Assembly: GCA_007136405.1 (NCBI GenBank)
Contig: SLHA01000031.1
Location: 1-63,837, forward strand
Length of the DNA: 63,837 nucleotides
Direction of reading: 5' to 3'
Source: Candidatus Latescibacterota bacterium
GTDB lineage: Bacteria > Latescibacterota > UBA2968 > UBA8231
Position 1 is the stretch's first letter. Each line of letters starts with the position of its first letter. Under the pieces are notes generated by a model. It worked only from the letters and a program-made list of their open reading frames with translations. It had not been told where the DNA came from and made no database searches. Below, one piece after another: positions 1-7,673 of the stretch. The translations under genes and the position numbers were made by a program.

Positions 1-1721
1 CGGAGGAGTTGCATGCGCCGTTGGCCGGCCTGCTCTGGCAGATAGCCGAGGCCTGGCGCTGGCGCGAGATGGCGGTGGCCGAGCTGGATCCGGAGGATAT
101 GGAGACCGTTTTTGCGGCAGGCCCTCCGGCGCAGCACCGTCAAAGGGAGACACCGGATCGCGGCTTCTGTCCAGCTATCCGGCGAGTGGCCAATGACCTG
201 GATGAAATATCGCTGTACCATGCGGCGCAGTTGACGGTGGCTGCGGTCGAGAAAGCAGCCAATGCATTCCAGGAGGTGTTGGACACCGGGCTGCAGGTCC
301 CGGATTTGTACTGGGAACTGCCGACTCCGGCAGGCAAGGTGGTCATCGCTGGAACCGGTGACGACCATCATGTGTGCACAGGTCACGCCGTAGTCGTCGA
401 TCTGGGCGGCAACGATGTTTACGAAGGCGCCTGCGGCGGCACTCCATCGCTGGATATACCCATCAGCGTGGTCATCGACCTCGGCGGAGACGATCACTAT
501 CGAGCTACCGGTTCGATGCCGGCTCAGGGGGCGGCGATACTCGGCGTCGGCGTGTCGTTGAACATGGGGGGCAACAACCGTTACGAGGCGGAGAATTTCG
601 CCCAGGGAGCCGGGTACTTCGGATTGGGGCTCTTGTGGGACGAAAGCGGTGATGACGAGTACAGGCTCGAGGGTTTCGGGGGGCAGGGCGGCGCCTATTT
701 CGGTATAGGTCTGCTGGTGGACGTGGCCGGCGACGACCGTTACTACCTCTGGGGAGACGGGCAGGGTTTTGGTGGTGTGGGCGGAGGCGTTGGAGTGCTG
801 GCGGATGCATCGGGCGACGATCATTACGTGGCAGAGGTCGATGCCCGCATCACCGGACGCGGATCGCCCCATTCCGGCCATCGCGTCACGAGTTCACAGG
901 CTCAGGGTGCCGGCATCGGACGACGCGGGGATATCTGGGACGGACACATCTGGGCCGGAGGGCTGGGAGCGCTCATCGATCTGGAGGGCGATGACCGGTA
1001 TGAAGCGGGCAACTGGGCTCTGGGTTCGGGATACTGGTTCGGCACCGGTATCATGTACGACGGCGGCGGGAATGACTTCTACCAGGGAGTCTACTATTCG
1101 CTGGCTTCGGGCGCCCACTTCGCTCTCAGTGCAGTGATCAACGAAGATGGCGACGATCATTACCGGTTGTGGGATCCTCCCATCCCTGACGAGTTCCGGC
1201 CGGATGGTCGGGGCATGAACGCCGCAGGCGGGGCCGGATTGGCCTTTGGCTGGGATTTCGTCACCACACTGCTGCTGGACAAGGGGGGCAACGACACCTA
1301 CGAAGCGCAGATGATCAGCGGCGGTCTGGCCATGATCCGTTCGGTCGCCATCCTGGCGGATCTGGGCGACGGCGACGATGTGTATATCCTTCCCGCCAGC
1401 CGGAGCGCCGGAGAAGGATCGTTGTCGTACATCGGATATCCGGATGAAGTGCTTCCTTCATTCCTCATCGAATACAGCCCAGCCAGTCATTACGGCATCA
1501 ACTTTGGCATGATGCTGGATACCGGCGGGCAAGATCGTTACTACGAATGGTCTGCCGATGGACAGCACCGTCCATCCCAGGTCTGGCGCAACGATCACCT
1601 GTGGTTTCAACCCTCACCGGATGAACTGGACTACGACTACCGGTCCCGGGGTATCGGCATGAATGTAGAGGGAGGTACGATACCCGAGTTTCACTGGTTC
1701 GAGAGACGCTCCGCACCATAA
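1..1721 (+). CDS. secreted GDDxY-repeat solenoid protein, 5' end cut by window
   Basis: The frame is open from the first bases, and the first in-window residues align with about residue 180 of the paralogue at 3582-5750, so some 180 N-terminal residues probably lie outside the window. The TTG at 9 is not a convincing start. From about base 340 the protein consists of some 12 units of 22-30 residues, each ending in motifs such as GGDDHY, GGNDVY or SGDDEY and often preceded by QGxGxxGxGxL. The acidic GGxDD pattern recalls calcium-binding RTX repeats, but spacing and flanks differ, so calcium binding is inference. A C-terminal cap holding PSPDELDYDYRSRG is shared with the paralogue. Function is unknown; secretion is inferred from the paralogue's signal peptide. 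The stop overlaps the next start by one base, which suggests translational coupling. Confidence 0.85.
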   Translation, partial: EELHAPLAGLLWQIAEAWRWREMAVAELDPEDMETVFAAGPPAQHRQRETPDRGFCPAIRRVANDLDEISLYHAAQLTVAAVEKAANAFQEVLDTGLQVPDLYWELPTPAGKVVIAGTGDDHHVCTGHAVVVDLGGNDVYEGACGGTPSLDIPISVVIDLGGDDHYRATGSMPAQGAAILGVGVSLNMGGNNRYEAENFAQGAGYFGLGLLWDESGDDEYRLEGFGGQGGAYFGIGLLVDVAGDDRYYLWGDGQGFGGVGGGVGVLADASGDDHYVAEVDARITGRGSPHSGHRVTSSQAQGAGIGRRGDIWDGHIWAGGLGALIDLEGDDRYEAGNWALGSGYWFGTGIMYDGGGNDFYQGVYYSLASGAHFALSAVINEDGDDHYRLWDPPIPDEFRPDGRGMNAAGGAGLAFGWDFVTTLLLDKGGNDTYEAQMISGGLAMIRSVAILADLGDGDDVYILPASRSAGEGSLSYIGYPDEVLPSFLIEYSPASHYGINFGMMLDTGGQDRYYEWSADGQHRPSQVWRNDHLWFQPSPDELDYDYRSRGIGMNVEGGTIPEFHWFERRSAP

Positions 1722-3541
1722 TGATGGCGATGTGCATCGGGCATAGGAAACTGGATTGCCGCACATATCCGGGCCCTGCAAAACAGAGGCCGCAGCGTGG
1801 CGCCGGTTTGTGGGGGCGCCGCTCGATCCTGCCCGGCATGGCGGTAGCCTGGATCCTGAATACCTCCGGATGCGTCTCACCTGACGATGTCCGCCCCACC
1901 GAATCCTACCACCCGGATCCGAACGGGCTGCATTTCGTGGACATCGCTGCCGAGGCGGGCCTGGACGCCAGGAATGTGTCCGGCAAAGCCGTGAAGACCT
2001 ACATCATCGAGGCCAAGGGCGGCGGGATCGGTCTGGTCGACTACAACGGCAACGGTCTGCTGGATGTCTACCTCCTGAACGGATCCTCGTTTGAGGGATT
2101 CCCGGATGGAGTGAAACCGCACAACCGATTGTTCGCCAACCAGGGGGACGGCACCTTCGTCGATGTGACCAGGCAGGCTGGAGTGGGGGACACCGCCTGG
2201 AGTATGGGATGCGTTGCCGCGGATTTCAACAATAACGGGCATCAGGACATCTATGTGACCAATTATGGGCCTAATCGGCTATACCAAAACCAGGGCGATG
2301 GCACCTTCGTGGACGTGGCTGCCCTGGCTGGCGTGGCCGATGCGAGGTGGGGGACGGGGGCTACTTTTGGTGATGTCGATGGCAACGGATACCTGGACCT
2401 GTATGTAGTCAACTATCTTGATTTCGCTCCACCGGAAGACGGCCCTGACGAACGGCACTTCGCCGTCTGGCGGGGAGTCCAGGTGTTTCGTGGACCGGAG
2501 AGTTTTCCGGGCGCTTTCGATGTGTTATACCGCAACCTGGGCAACGGCACTTTCGAGGATGTCACCGAGCAGGCGGGTCTGGCGGGTAAGAACGCAGGGA
2601 AAGGGTTTCAGGCAGTATTCCTGGACTTCGACAACAGCGGCAGGCTGGACCTGTACGTAGCAGCGGACACAACCCCGAACCAACTCTACCAGAACGAGGG
2701 CAACGGCCGTTTCGTAGACATATCGCTTCTGAGTGGTGCCAGCCACAATCGTCAGGGTGAAATTCAGGCGGGTATGGGGGTGGCGGTAGGAGACTACAAT
2801 AACAATGGTTTTCTCGATATGTACGTGACCCATTTTTCCGACGACTACAACACTCTCTACAGAAACGAGCAAGGGCGGTATTACGCGGACGTCACCTCGG
2901 AGGCCGGGATGACGGAAGACACCTTTCCTTTTGTAGGATGGGGTACGGAGTTCGTGGATTTCGACAACGACGGATTTCTGGATCTGTTCGTCGCCAACGG
3001 TCACGCCTATCAGATCGTCGACGAAGTGGACATAGGGATGACCTACGCCCAGCCGAACCTGCTCTTCCACAACCAGGGCGATGGCCGGTTCGTGGAGGTG
3101 GGGCAGAAAGCGGGAAGTGGTTTCGCGACCAGCAAGGTGAGTCGCGGCGCAGCCTTCGGTGATATCGACAATGACGGAGATATCGATATCCTGGTGCTCA
3201 ACATAGACGATACGCCGACGTTACTGCGCAATGAAGCGGGGAATCGCCATAACTGGCTGAAGATCACCACACGAGGCACGCAAAGTAACCGGGATGGTAT
3301 CGGCGCCCGTGTCGATCTGTTCTGCTCCCAGTGTTATCCTGGTGCCGAACGCCAGACGCGGGAGGTGCGGGCAGGATCCAGTTTCCTGTCCAGCAGTGAC
3401 CTGCGCGCCCATTTCGGACTGGGGCAAGCCAGTCAGGTAGACAGCATGAAGATCCGCTGGCCCAGCGGCGTAGTCCAGCGTTTCGTCGACTTCGAGGTCA
3501 ACCAGTGGCTGGTCGTAGTGGAAGAGGACGGCTTGCCGTAA
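1721..3541 (+). CDS. FG-GAP/VCBS repeat protein with ASPIC/UnbV C-terminus
   Basis: The 606-residue product has repeated FG-GAP-type motifs (DYNGNGLLDVY, DFNNNGHQDIY, DVDGNGYLDLY, DFDNDGFLDLF, DIDNDGDIDIL), which in this family form a calcium-binding beta-propeller. The last 100 residues match the ASPIC/UnbV domain (SNRDGIGARV, HFGLGQASQVDSMKIRWPSG). A weak lipobox (TSGC, Cys51) follows a hydrophobic stretch, so it may be a surface lipoprotein. The true start could be the ATG at 1838, which gives a more normal signal peptide. It is translated directly after the repeat protein upstream, and a second repeat protein follows after 40 bases, so the three are probably one operon. The exact role is unknown; the family is extracellular and often adhesive or carbohydrate-related. 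Confidence 0.88.
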   Translation: MMAMCIGHRKLDCRTYPGPAKQRPQRGAGLWGRRSILPGMAVAWILNTSGCVSPDDVRPTESYHPDPNGLHFVDIAAEAGLDARNVSGKAVKTYIIEAKGGGIGLVDYNGNGLLDVYLLNGSSFEGFPDGVKPHNRLFANQGDGTFVDVTRQAGVGDTAWSMGCVAADFNNNGHQDIYVTNYGPNRLYQNQGDGTFVDVAALAGVADARWGTGATFGDVDGNGYLDLYVVNYLDFAPPEDGPDERHFAVWRGVQVFRGPESFPGAFDVLYRNLGNGTFEDVTEQAGLAGKNAGKGFQAVFLDFDNSGRLDLYVAADTTPNQLYQNEGNGRFVDISLLSGASHNRQGEIQAGMGVAVGDYNNNGFLDMYVTHFSDDYNTLYRNEQGRYYADVTSEAGMTEDTFPFVGWGTEFVDFDNDGFLDLFVANGHAYQIVDEVDIGMTYAQPNLLFHNQGDGRFVEVGQKAGSGFATSKVSRGAAFGDIDNDGDIDILVLNIDDTPTLLRNEAGNRHNWLKITTRGTQSNRDGIGARVDLFCSQCYPGAERQTREVRAGSSFLSSSDLRAHFGLGQASQVDSMKIRWPSGVVQRFVDFEVNQWLVVVEEDGLP

Positions 3542-3581
3542 TCGTGACGCATCAGCTGTTCATGGAACCCGGGAGTCGCGT

Positions 3582-5750
3582 ATGCGCATGCTCATGTTGC
3601 TACTGGTGTTACTGACTGCAGTGGAGCCGGTCTCGAGTGCATCTCATGCGGTTCAAACCGATCGTCTGGGTGAAGCACTGGAACTGGTAGGGTTCACACG
3701 CGAGGATCTGGGGTACCGTCCCAAAGGCTACTGGTCGCGTTACCCCAATCCTCAGCAGATGGCTCATAAACTGCCTTTTTTCGACGATCTGTTCGCTTCA
3801 CCGTTGCGGGTGTACGATTTCACCCTGACGATGGCGATGGCCTCACGCGACTATCTCAGCCCGGAGGGGCTGGCGGAGAATCGGGATGCGTTGTACAAGC
3901 TGGTCTACTTTCTGGGTGTGGACCGGAAAATCACCGGCATTCGCGGGTACAGCGCCAATCTGAGTCCTGAGCTGGATGAAACGCAACCCTTGCTGCGGGC
4001 GATCGAGACCATTTATACCCGCACCGGGACGCAACTGGTGGGCAGAGCCTTCGGCCAGCAATTCGATCGCCGCAGGCAGGAATTGATGACTCAGGTGGAC
4101 AAGCTGGAAGAAGACCTGCAGCGTCCACTGGCCGAACTGGTGTTGAACGTGCTGGATGCCTATGGGTGGCGGCAACAAGCCTTCCGCAACGTGGATCCGG
4201 CTTTGATGCACCGTGTTTTCCACCTGCGGGACTTGCTGCACATCAGGGATGAAGAACGCAGATATCATTTCGAGATCGATGACCTGGCGGCGTCACTGGA
4301 TGAAGTCTCGTTGTATTATGCCGGCATGAAGGCCGTTCAGGCAGCCGATGATGCCCGTCGTCAGTTCAGCGCCCTGGTGGCTAGCCGGTCGGCACGGGCG
4401 CTGCGGGATGTCCGTTTCGACTTTCTCACGCCGATCGGCCGCATCGTACTGGCCGGAACCGGGGACGACGTGCACCGTTACACGGATGCCGCCATATTAG
4501 TGGATTTAGGCGGTAATGACCGGTACGAAGGACCGGTCGGCGGCACCTCGCTGGATGTGCCGATCAGCATTGCCATCGATATCGGAGATGGCAACGACGT
4601 GTATGAATATTACGGTGACGCCCCGTCCCAGGGGGCGGGAATTTTAGGCGCCGGGGTGCTGGTCAACGACGGCGGTAACAACATCTACCGGGCCAGGCAT
4701 TACGCCCAGGGCCTCGGTTTTTTTGGGTTGGGCTTGCTGTTCGACCGCACGGGTGACGATCGGTACTACCTGGAATACTCGGGTCAGGGCGCAGGATATT
4801 TCGGTCTGGGTTACCATCTAGACGGTGGTGGAGACGACCGATACTACCTGTATGGCGATGGCCAGGGTTTCGGTGGTCCCGGCGGAGTCGGCGTTCTAGC
4901 CAATTACCAGGGGGACGACCACTACGTGGCCGAAGCCCAGGCGGAGATCGCCGGCCGCCCGGATTACCATGCCGGAGAACGGAAAGCGTACAGCAATGCC
5001 CAGGGAGTGGGCTCCGGCAGGCGGGGTGACGGCAGTGATGGCCATAACTGGGCTGGCGGCCTGGGCGTCCTGATCGACATCAAGGGCAACGACACCTATG
5101 AGTCGGGAACTTTTTCGCTGGGAACTGGCTATATGTACGGTACAGGGCTGCTGTATGACGGAGACGGAGACGATCTGTACCGAAGTGTATACTTCACCCA
5201 GGCCAGCAGCGCGCATTTCGCCATCGGTGCCCTGATCGACGAGGGCGGCAACGATCAGCATATTCTGTATGACACTGCCGGGGCTGGACTGGCGTTCGGC
5301 TGGGATTTCGGGGTTTCGCTGCTGCTCAACAAGGGCGGTAACAACGTGTATCGAGCCCGAGGCAACAGCTTCGGACGGGCGGATATTCGATCCACCGCGT
5401 TGTTCGTCGACATTGGCGGCCAGAACCAGTTCATTTTCCCGGAACGAGCCGGCGGTCTGGGAATGGCACCCTTCCGCGAGCAATACCGTAGACCCGGATA
5501 CGCTTACGGTCCGTACAATTTCTATGCCAATTCATTCGGTCTGTTTCTGAGCATCGCCGGCGACAACCAGTACTTCGATTATGATCCGGACAGTGGTCAA
5601 AAAACACCCAGCACGCTGTGGGGCAACAACCGCACCTGGCAACAGCCGTCTCCGGATTCCGAGGATTATGGTTACCGTAGTTTCGGTGTGGGGATGGATG
5701 TGCCTGATGGAACGGTCCCCGAATTCACCATCTTCGACGACCTGAACTAG
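3582..5750 (+). CDS. secreted GDDxY-repeat solenoid protein, full length
   Basis: 722 residues with a clear Sec signal (MRMLMLLLVLLTAVEPVSSA). Residues 25-280 are a mixed helical region ending in SLDEVSLYYAGMKAV, which is shared with the gene at the left edge. At about residue 288 the motif GRIVLAGTGDD opens a solenoid of about 12 units that end at 313-315, 338-341, 366-369, 392-395, 418-421, 445-448, 503-506, 530-533 and onwards, with forms such as TGDDRY, QGDDHY and KGNDTY. A conserved cap (PSPDSEDYGYRSFG) closes the protein. No catalytic motif was recognised. It lies 40 bases after the UnbV gene and ends before the exbB promoter. It is probably periplasmic or at the cell surface; ligand and function are unknown. 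Confidence 0.88.
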   Translation: MRMLMLLLVLLTAVEPVSSASHAVQTDRLGEALELVGFTREDLGYRPKGYWSRYPNPQQMAHKLPFFDDLFASPLRVYDFTLTMAMASRDYLSPEGLAENRDALYKLVYFLGVDRKITGIRGYSANLSPELDETQPLLRAIETIYTRTGTQLVGRAFGQQFDRRRQELMTQVDKLEEDLQRPLAELVLNVLDAYGWRQQAFRNVDPALMHRVFHLRDLLHIRDEERRYHFEIDDLAASLDEVSLYYAGMKAVQAADDARRQFSALVASRSARALRDVRFDFLTPIGRIVLAGTGDDVHRYTDAAILVDLGGNDRYEGPVGGTSLDVPISIAIDIGDGNDVYEYYGDAPSQGAGILGAGVLVNDGGNNIYRARHYAQGLGFFGLGLLFDRTGDDRYYLEYSGQGAGYFGLGYHLDGGGDDRYYLYGDGQGFGGPGGVGVLANYQGDDHYVAEAQAEIAGRPDYHAGERKAYSNAQGVGSGRRGDGSDGHNWAGGLGVLIDIKGNDTYESGTFSLGTGYMYGTGLLYDGDGDDLYRSVYFTQASSAHFAIGALIDEGGNDQHILYDTAGAGLAFGWDFGVSLLLNKGGNNVYRARGNSFGRADIRSTALFVDIGGQNQFIFPERAGGLGMAPFREQYRRPGYAYGPYNFYANSFGLFLSIAGDNQYFDYDPDSGQKTPSTLWGNNRTWQQPSPDSEDYGYRSFGVGMDVPDGTVPEFTIFDDLN

Positions 5751-5892
5751 TGCACGTCAACTTTTCAATTTTTCAACGTTTACTGTGTGGGATGATTCCT
5801 CTTGTATCGACCTAAGGGTATGAACGGTGGCATGAGCTCGCGATTCTCCCGCATCCGGCTCACCTGGTGCAGTAGCGGCCGGGGAACCGCGA

Positions 5893-5921
5893 TTGCCATG
5901 AGCGCTCGTTGATGCTATAAT
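5893..5921 (+). promoter_or_regulatory. sigma-70-type promoter of exbB-exbD-exbD
   Basis: TTGCCA at 5893-5898 and a perfect TATAAT at 5916-5921 are separated by exactly 17 bases. Transcription would begin near 5928, about 40 bases before the exbB start. This is the best promoter match seen in the window. It separates the motor operon from the solenoid/UnbV genes upstream. Confidence 0.75.
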
Positions 5922-5968
5922 CTCGTGAGGACTCAACCGACGTACAGTGAAAGAGAGAGAAAGCGCCG

Positions 5969-6667
5969 ATGGAATACGTAAGCGAATTGTGGCACGCGAT
6001 GGCCGTGACGGGGAAAACCGTGGTCACCATTCTTGCCATTCTGTCCGTATATTCCTATGCAGTGATGATTGACCGGCTGTTGGCTTTGCACTGGGCCAGG
6101 AAACGGTCTTCCGAGCTGGCGGAGGAGATCGAGGCCGCCAGCCAGGGAACCGTGGAATTCCAACCGGTGATGAACAAGGTGAGTGAAGCGGTGAAGCAGC
6201 GCTATTGCGCTCTGGGGACAGTGCTGGAATCGGCGCTCAGGGAATACCGCATGCTCAAGGACGAAGATGAGTCGGATGAGATCATCCTTGAGGGCGTGGA
6301 GGTAGAGGTCGGGCGCTCGCTGGATGTCGCCGTCGCCAATCTACGCGCCCGTCTGCCGGGGGTTGCCACTATCGTGGGTGTTGCTCCGTTCCTGGGGCTG
6401 TTCGGGACGGTGACGGGGCTGATTGCCGCTTTTCGCGGCATAGCCGAAGGCGGCGGCGGCGGGTTGACGGCGGTATCGGCCGGTATTTCGGAGGCCCTCG
6501 TAACCACGGTCATCGGATTGTTCGTGGCCATGCCGGCATTGTGGGCCTACAATTTTTTCATGAACCGCGTGGATATTCTGGCCATCGGGCTGCACAACAC
6601 GGCATCGCGGTTGAGCGCGCATCTGACCCGCCGCCTGTTGCGCAATGAACGGGCCAACGAAAAATAG
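5969..6667 (+). CDS. exbB: ExbB/TolQ-family proton channel subunit
   Basis: 232 residues, normal for ExbB/TolQ. Three membrane segments are visible (about 14-35, 131-155 and 168-195) with a cytoplasmic stretch between the first two. The motif GLFGTVTGLIAAF carries the conserved channel Thr (T147), and ISEALVTTVIGLFVAMPA carries the conserved Glu (E175) and Thr (T179/T180). The key residues therefore look intact. It forms the pentameric channel that uses the proton gradient to drive ExbD, and through a TonB, TolA or similar partner, work at the outer membrane. A purine-rich AGAGAGA precedes the ATG. It heads an operon with two exbD genes; no tonB or tolA is present in the window. Confidence 0.93.
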   Translation: MEYVSELWHAMAVTGKTVVTILAILSVYSYAVMIDRLLALHWARKRSSELAEEIEAASQGTVEFQPVMNKVSEAVKQRYCALGTVLESALREYRMLKDEDESDEIILEGVEVEVGRSLDVAVANLRARLPGVATIVGVAPFLGLFGTVTGLIAAFRGIAEGGGGGLTAVSAGISEALVTTVIGLFVAMPALWAYNFFMNRVDILAIGLHNTASRLSAHLTRRLLRNERANEK

Positions 6668-6682
6668 TTCGAGGAACTGACT

Positions 6683-7123
6683 ATGGCCAAAAAACAGCTC
6701 TTCAACAGCTTGACCATTCAGGCCGGAGCGCGCAAAAGTGCCATGGCGGACATCACGCCGCTGGTCAATGTCGCCCTGTGCCTGTTGATCGTGTTCCTGG
6801 TCGTCATGCCGATGATCCAGGAAGGGATACCGGTTGACATTCCGGAGGCGGATTCCGCCGAGGAAATCGTCGAAAGGGCCACGGAATACCTGGTACTCTC
6901 CATCAAGGAAGATGGCAGTCTGTTCATCGATCTCAACGAAGTTCATCCGGGTGAGCTGCGACAAGCACTGGCCGACGCCTATGAGGGCAAGGAGGATCTG
7001 CCGATCGTCATCAAGGGCGCCAGGAATCTGCCATACAGCGAGATCCTGGCTTTGATCGAGATCTGCCAGAATGTGGGCGCTTCCGGGGTAGAGCTGTTTG
7101 CACGCAGGAGAGAAGGATCATGA
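6683..7123 (+). CDS. exbD: ExbD/TolR-family protein with Asn replacing the membrane Asp
   Basis: 146 residues: a short cytoplasmic N-terminus, one membrane segment (about 22-45) and a periplasmic domain. The family signature TPxxDVxLxLL is changed here to TPLVNVALCLL: residue 29 is Asn where ExbD (Asp25 in E. coli) and TolR carry the Asp needed for proton coupling. The rest of the domain looks intact (LSIKEDGSLFIDL, LPIVIKGARNLPYSEI). GAGGA lies 7 bases before the ATG. The stop overlaps the next exbD start (ATGA), so the two are likely made together and may form a heterodimer in which only the second subunit carries protons; that is inference. Confidence 0.92.
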   Translation: MAKKQLFNSLTIQAGARKSAMADITPLVNVALCLLIVFLVVMPMIQEGIPVDIPEADSAEEIVERATEYLVLSIKEDGSLFIDLNEVHPGELRQALADAYEGKEDLPIVIKGARNLPYSEILALIEICQNVGASGVELFARRREGS

Positions 7124-7518
7124 GCACGCGCAAATTACGCAATCCGCGTTCATCCTCCTCGTTGAACATGACCCCATTGGCGGATGTTTCGCTTTCGCTG
7201 TTACTCGGGTTCATGGTGATCACGCCGATCATATTCCAGACCCTGTCCGCCGAACTGCCGGCGGGAGCAGGGGTGGGATCCGGTCAGATCCAGCAGGATC
7301 CCATCATCGAGTATACCGCGGAGCAGAAAATTTTGCTCAATGGCGATGAGGTGACCATGGAGGAACTCAGGGAGCGGTTGGATGAGTTCTTTCCGCCGGG
7401 CACGGACCGCCAGCGCAAGGTCATGTTCACAGGTTCAGGAGAACTGGTCTACGACGAAGTGGTCGCCTTCCTGGACTTTCTGCGCGAATACGGCATAGAG
7501 ACCATAGGTATTCGTTGA
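7120..7518 (+). CDS. exbD: ExbD/TolR-family protein, Asp intact
   Basis: 132 residues, one membrane segment (about 20-40) followed by a periplasmic domain. The motif MTPLADVSLSLLLGFMV keeps the conserved Asp (D22), unlike the preceding ExbD. The periplasmic part (IIEYTAEQKILLNGDEVTM, then LVYDEVVAFLDFLREYG) follows the ExbD/TolR pattern. It is translationally coupled to the upstream exbD by a 4-base overlap and is followed by a terminator at 7550, so the operon ends here. It is probably the proton-coupling partner in an ExbB-ExbD-ExbD motor. The TonB-like partner is not visible and may be encoded elsewhere. Confidence 0.92.
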   Translation: MSTRKLRNPRSSSSLNMTPLADVSLSLLLGFMVITPIIFQTLSAELPAGAGVGSGQIQQDPIIEYTAEQKILLNGDEVTMEELRERLDEFFPPGTDRQRKVMFTGSGELVYDEVVAFLDFLREYGIETIGIR

Positions 7519-7549
7519 GCCAGCGGTAGTTTATACGGTAGGCGGCACA

Positions 7550-7604
7550 ATGCGGTCTGTGGTGAACCTCGTTCGGGTGAGGTGGCCACAGACCGCATCG
7601 TTTT
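7550..7604 (+). terminator. intrinsic terminator of the exbB-exbD-exbD operon
   Basis: A 13-bp perfect stem (ATGCGGTCTGTGG at 7550-7562 pairing with 7586-7598) encloses a 23-base loop that has its own smaller CCTC/GAGG pairing. CG and four T follow. It lies 32 bases after the second exbD stop. On the minus strand no T-run follows the stem, so it probably acts on the plus strand only. Confidence 0.7.
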
Positions 7605-7673
7605 GTTCGGCCAGCCGGCCATGGACGGTCTGGACGGCAAGGCCGGTTCCGGTTTCGGGGGCCGGCTTCATCC

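Noticed and set aside
1-5750. RTX toxin or calcium-dependent adhesin for the GDDxY proteins
   Set aside because: The units are 22-30 residues, not nonapeptides, and lack the GGxGxDxUx spacing; only the acidic GGxDD core is similar.
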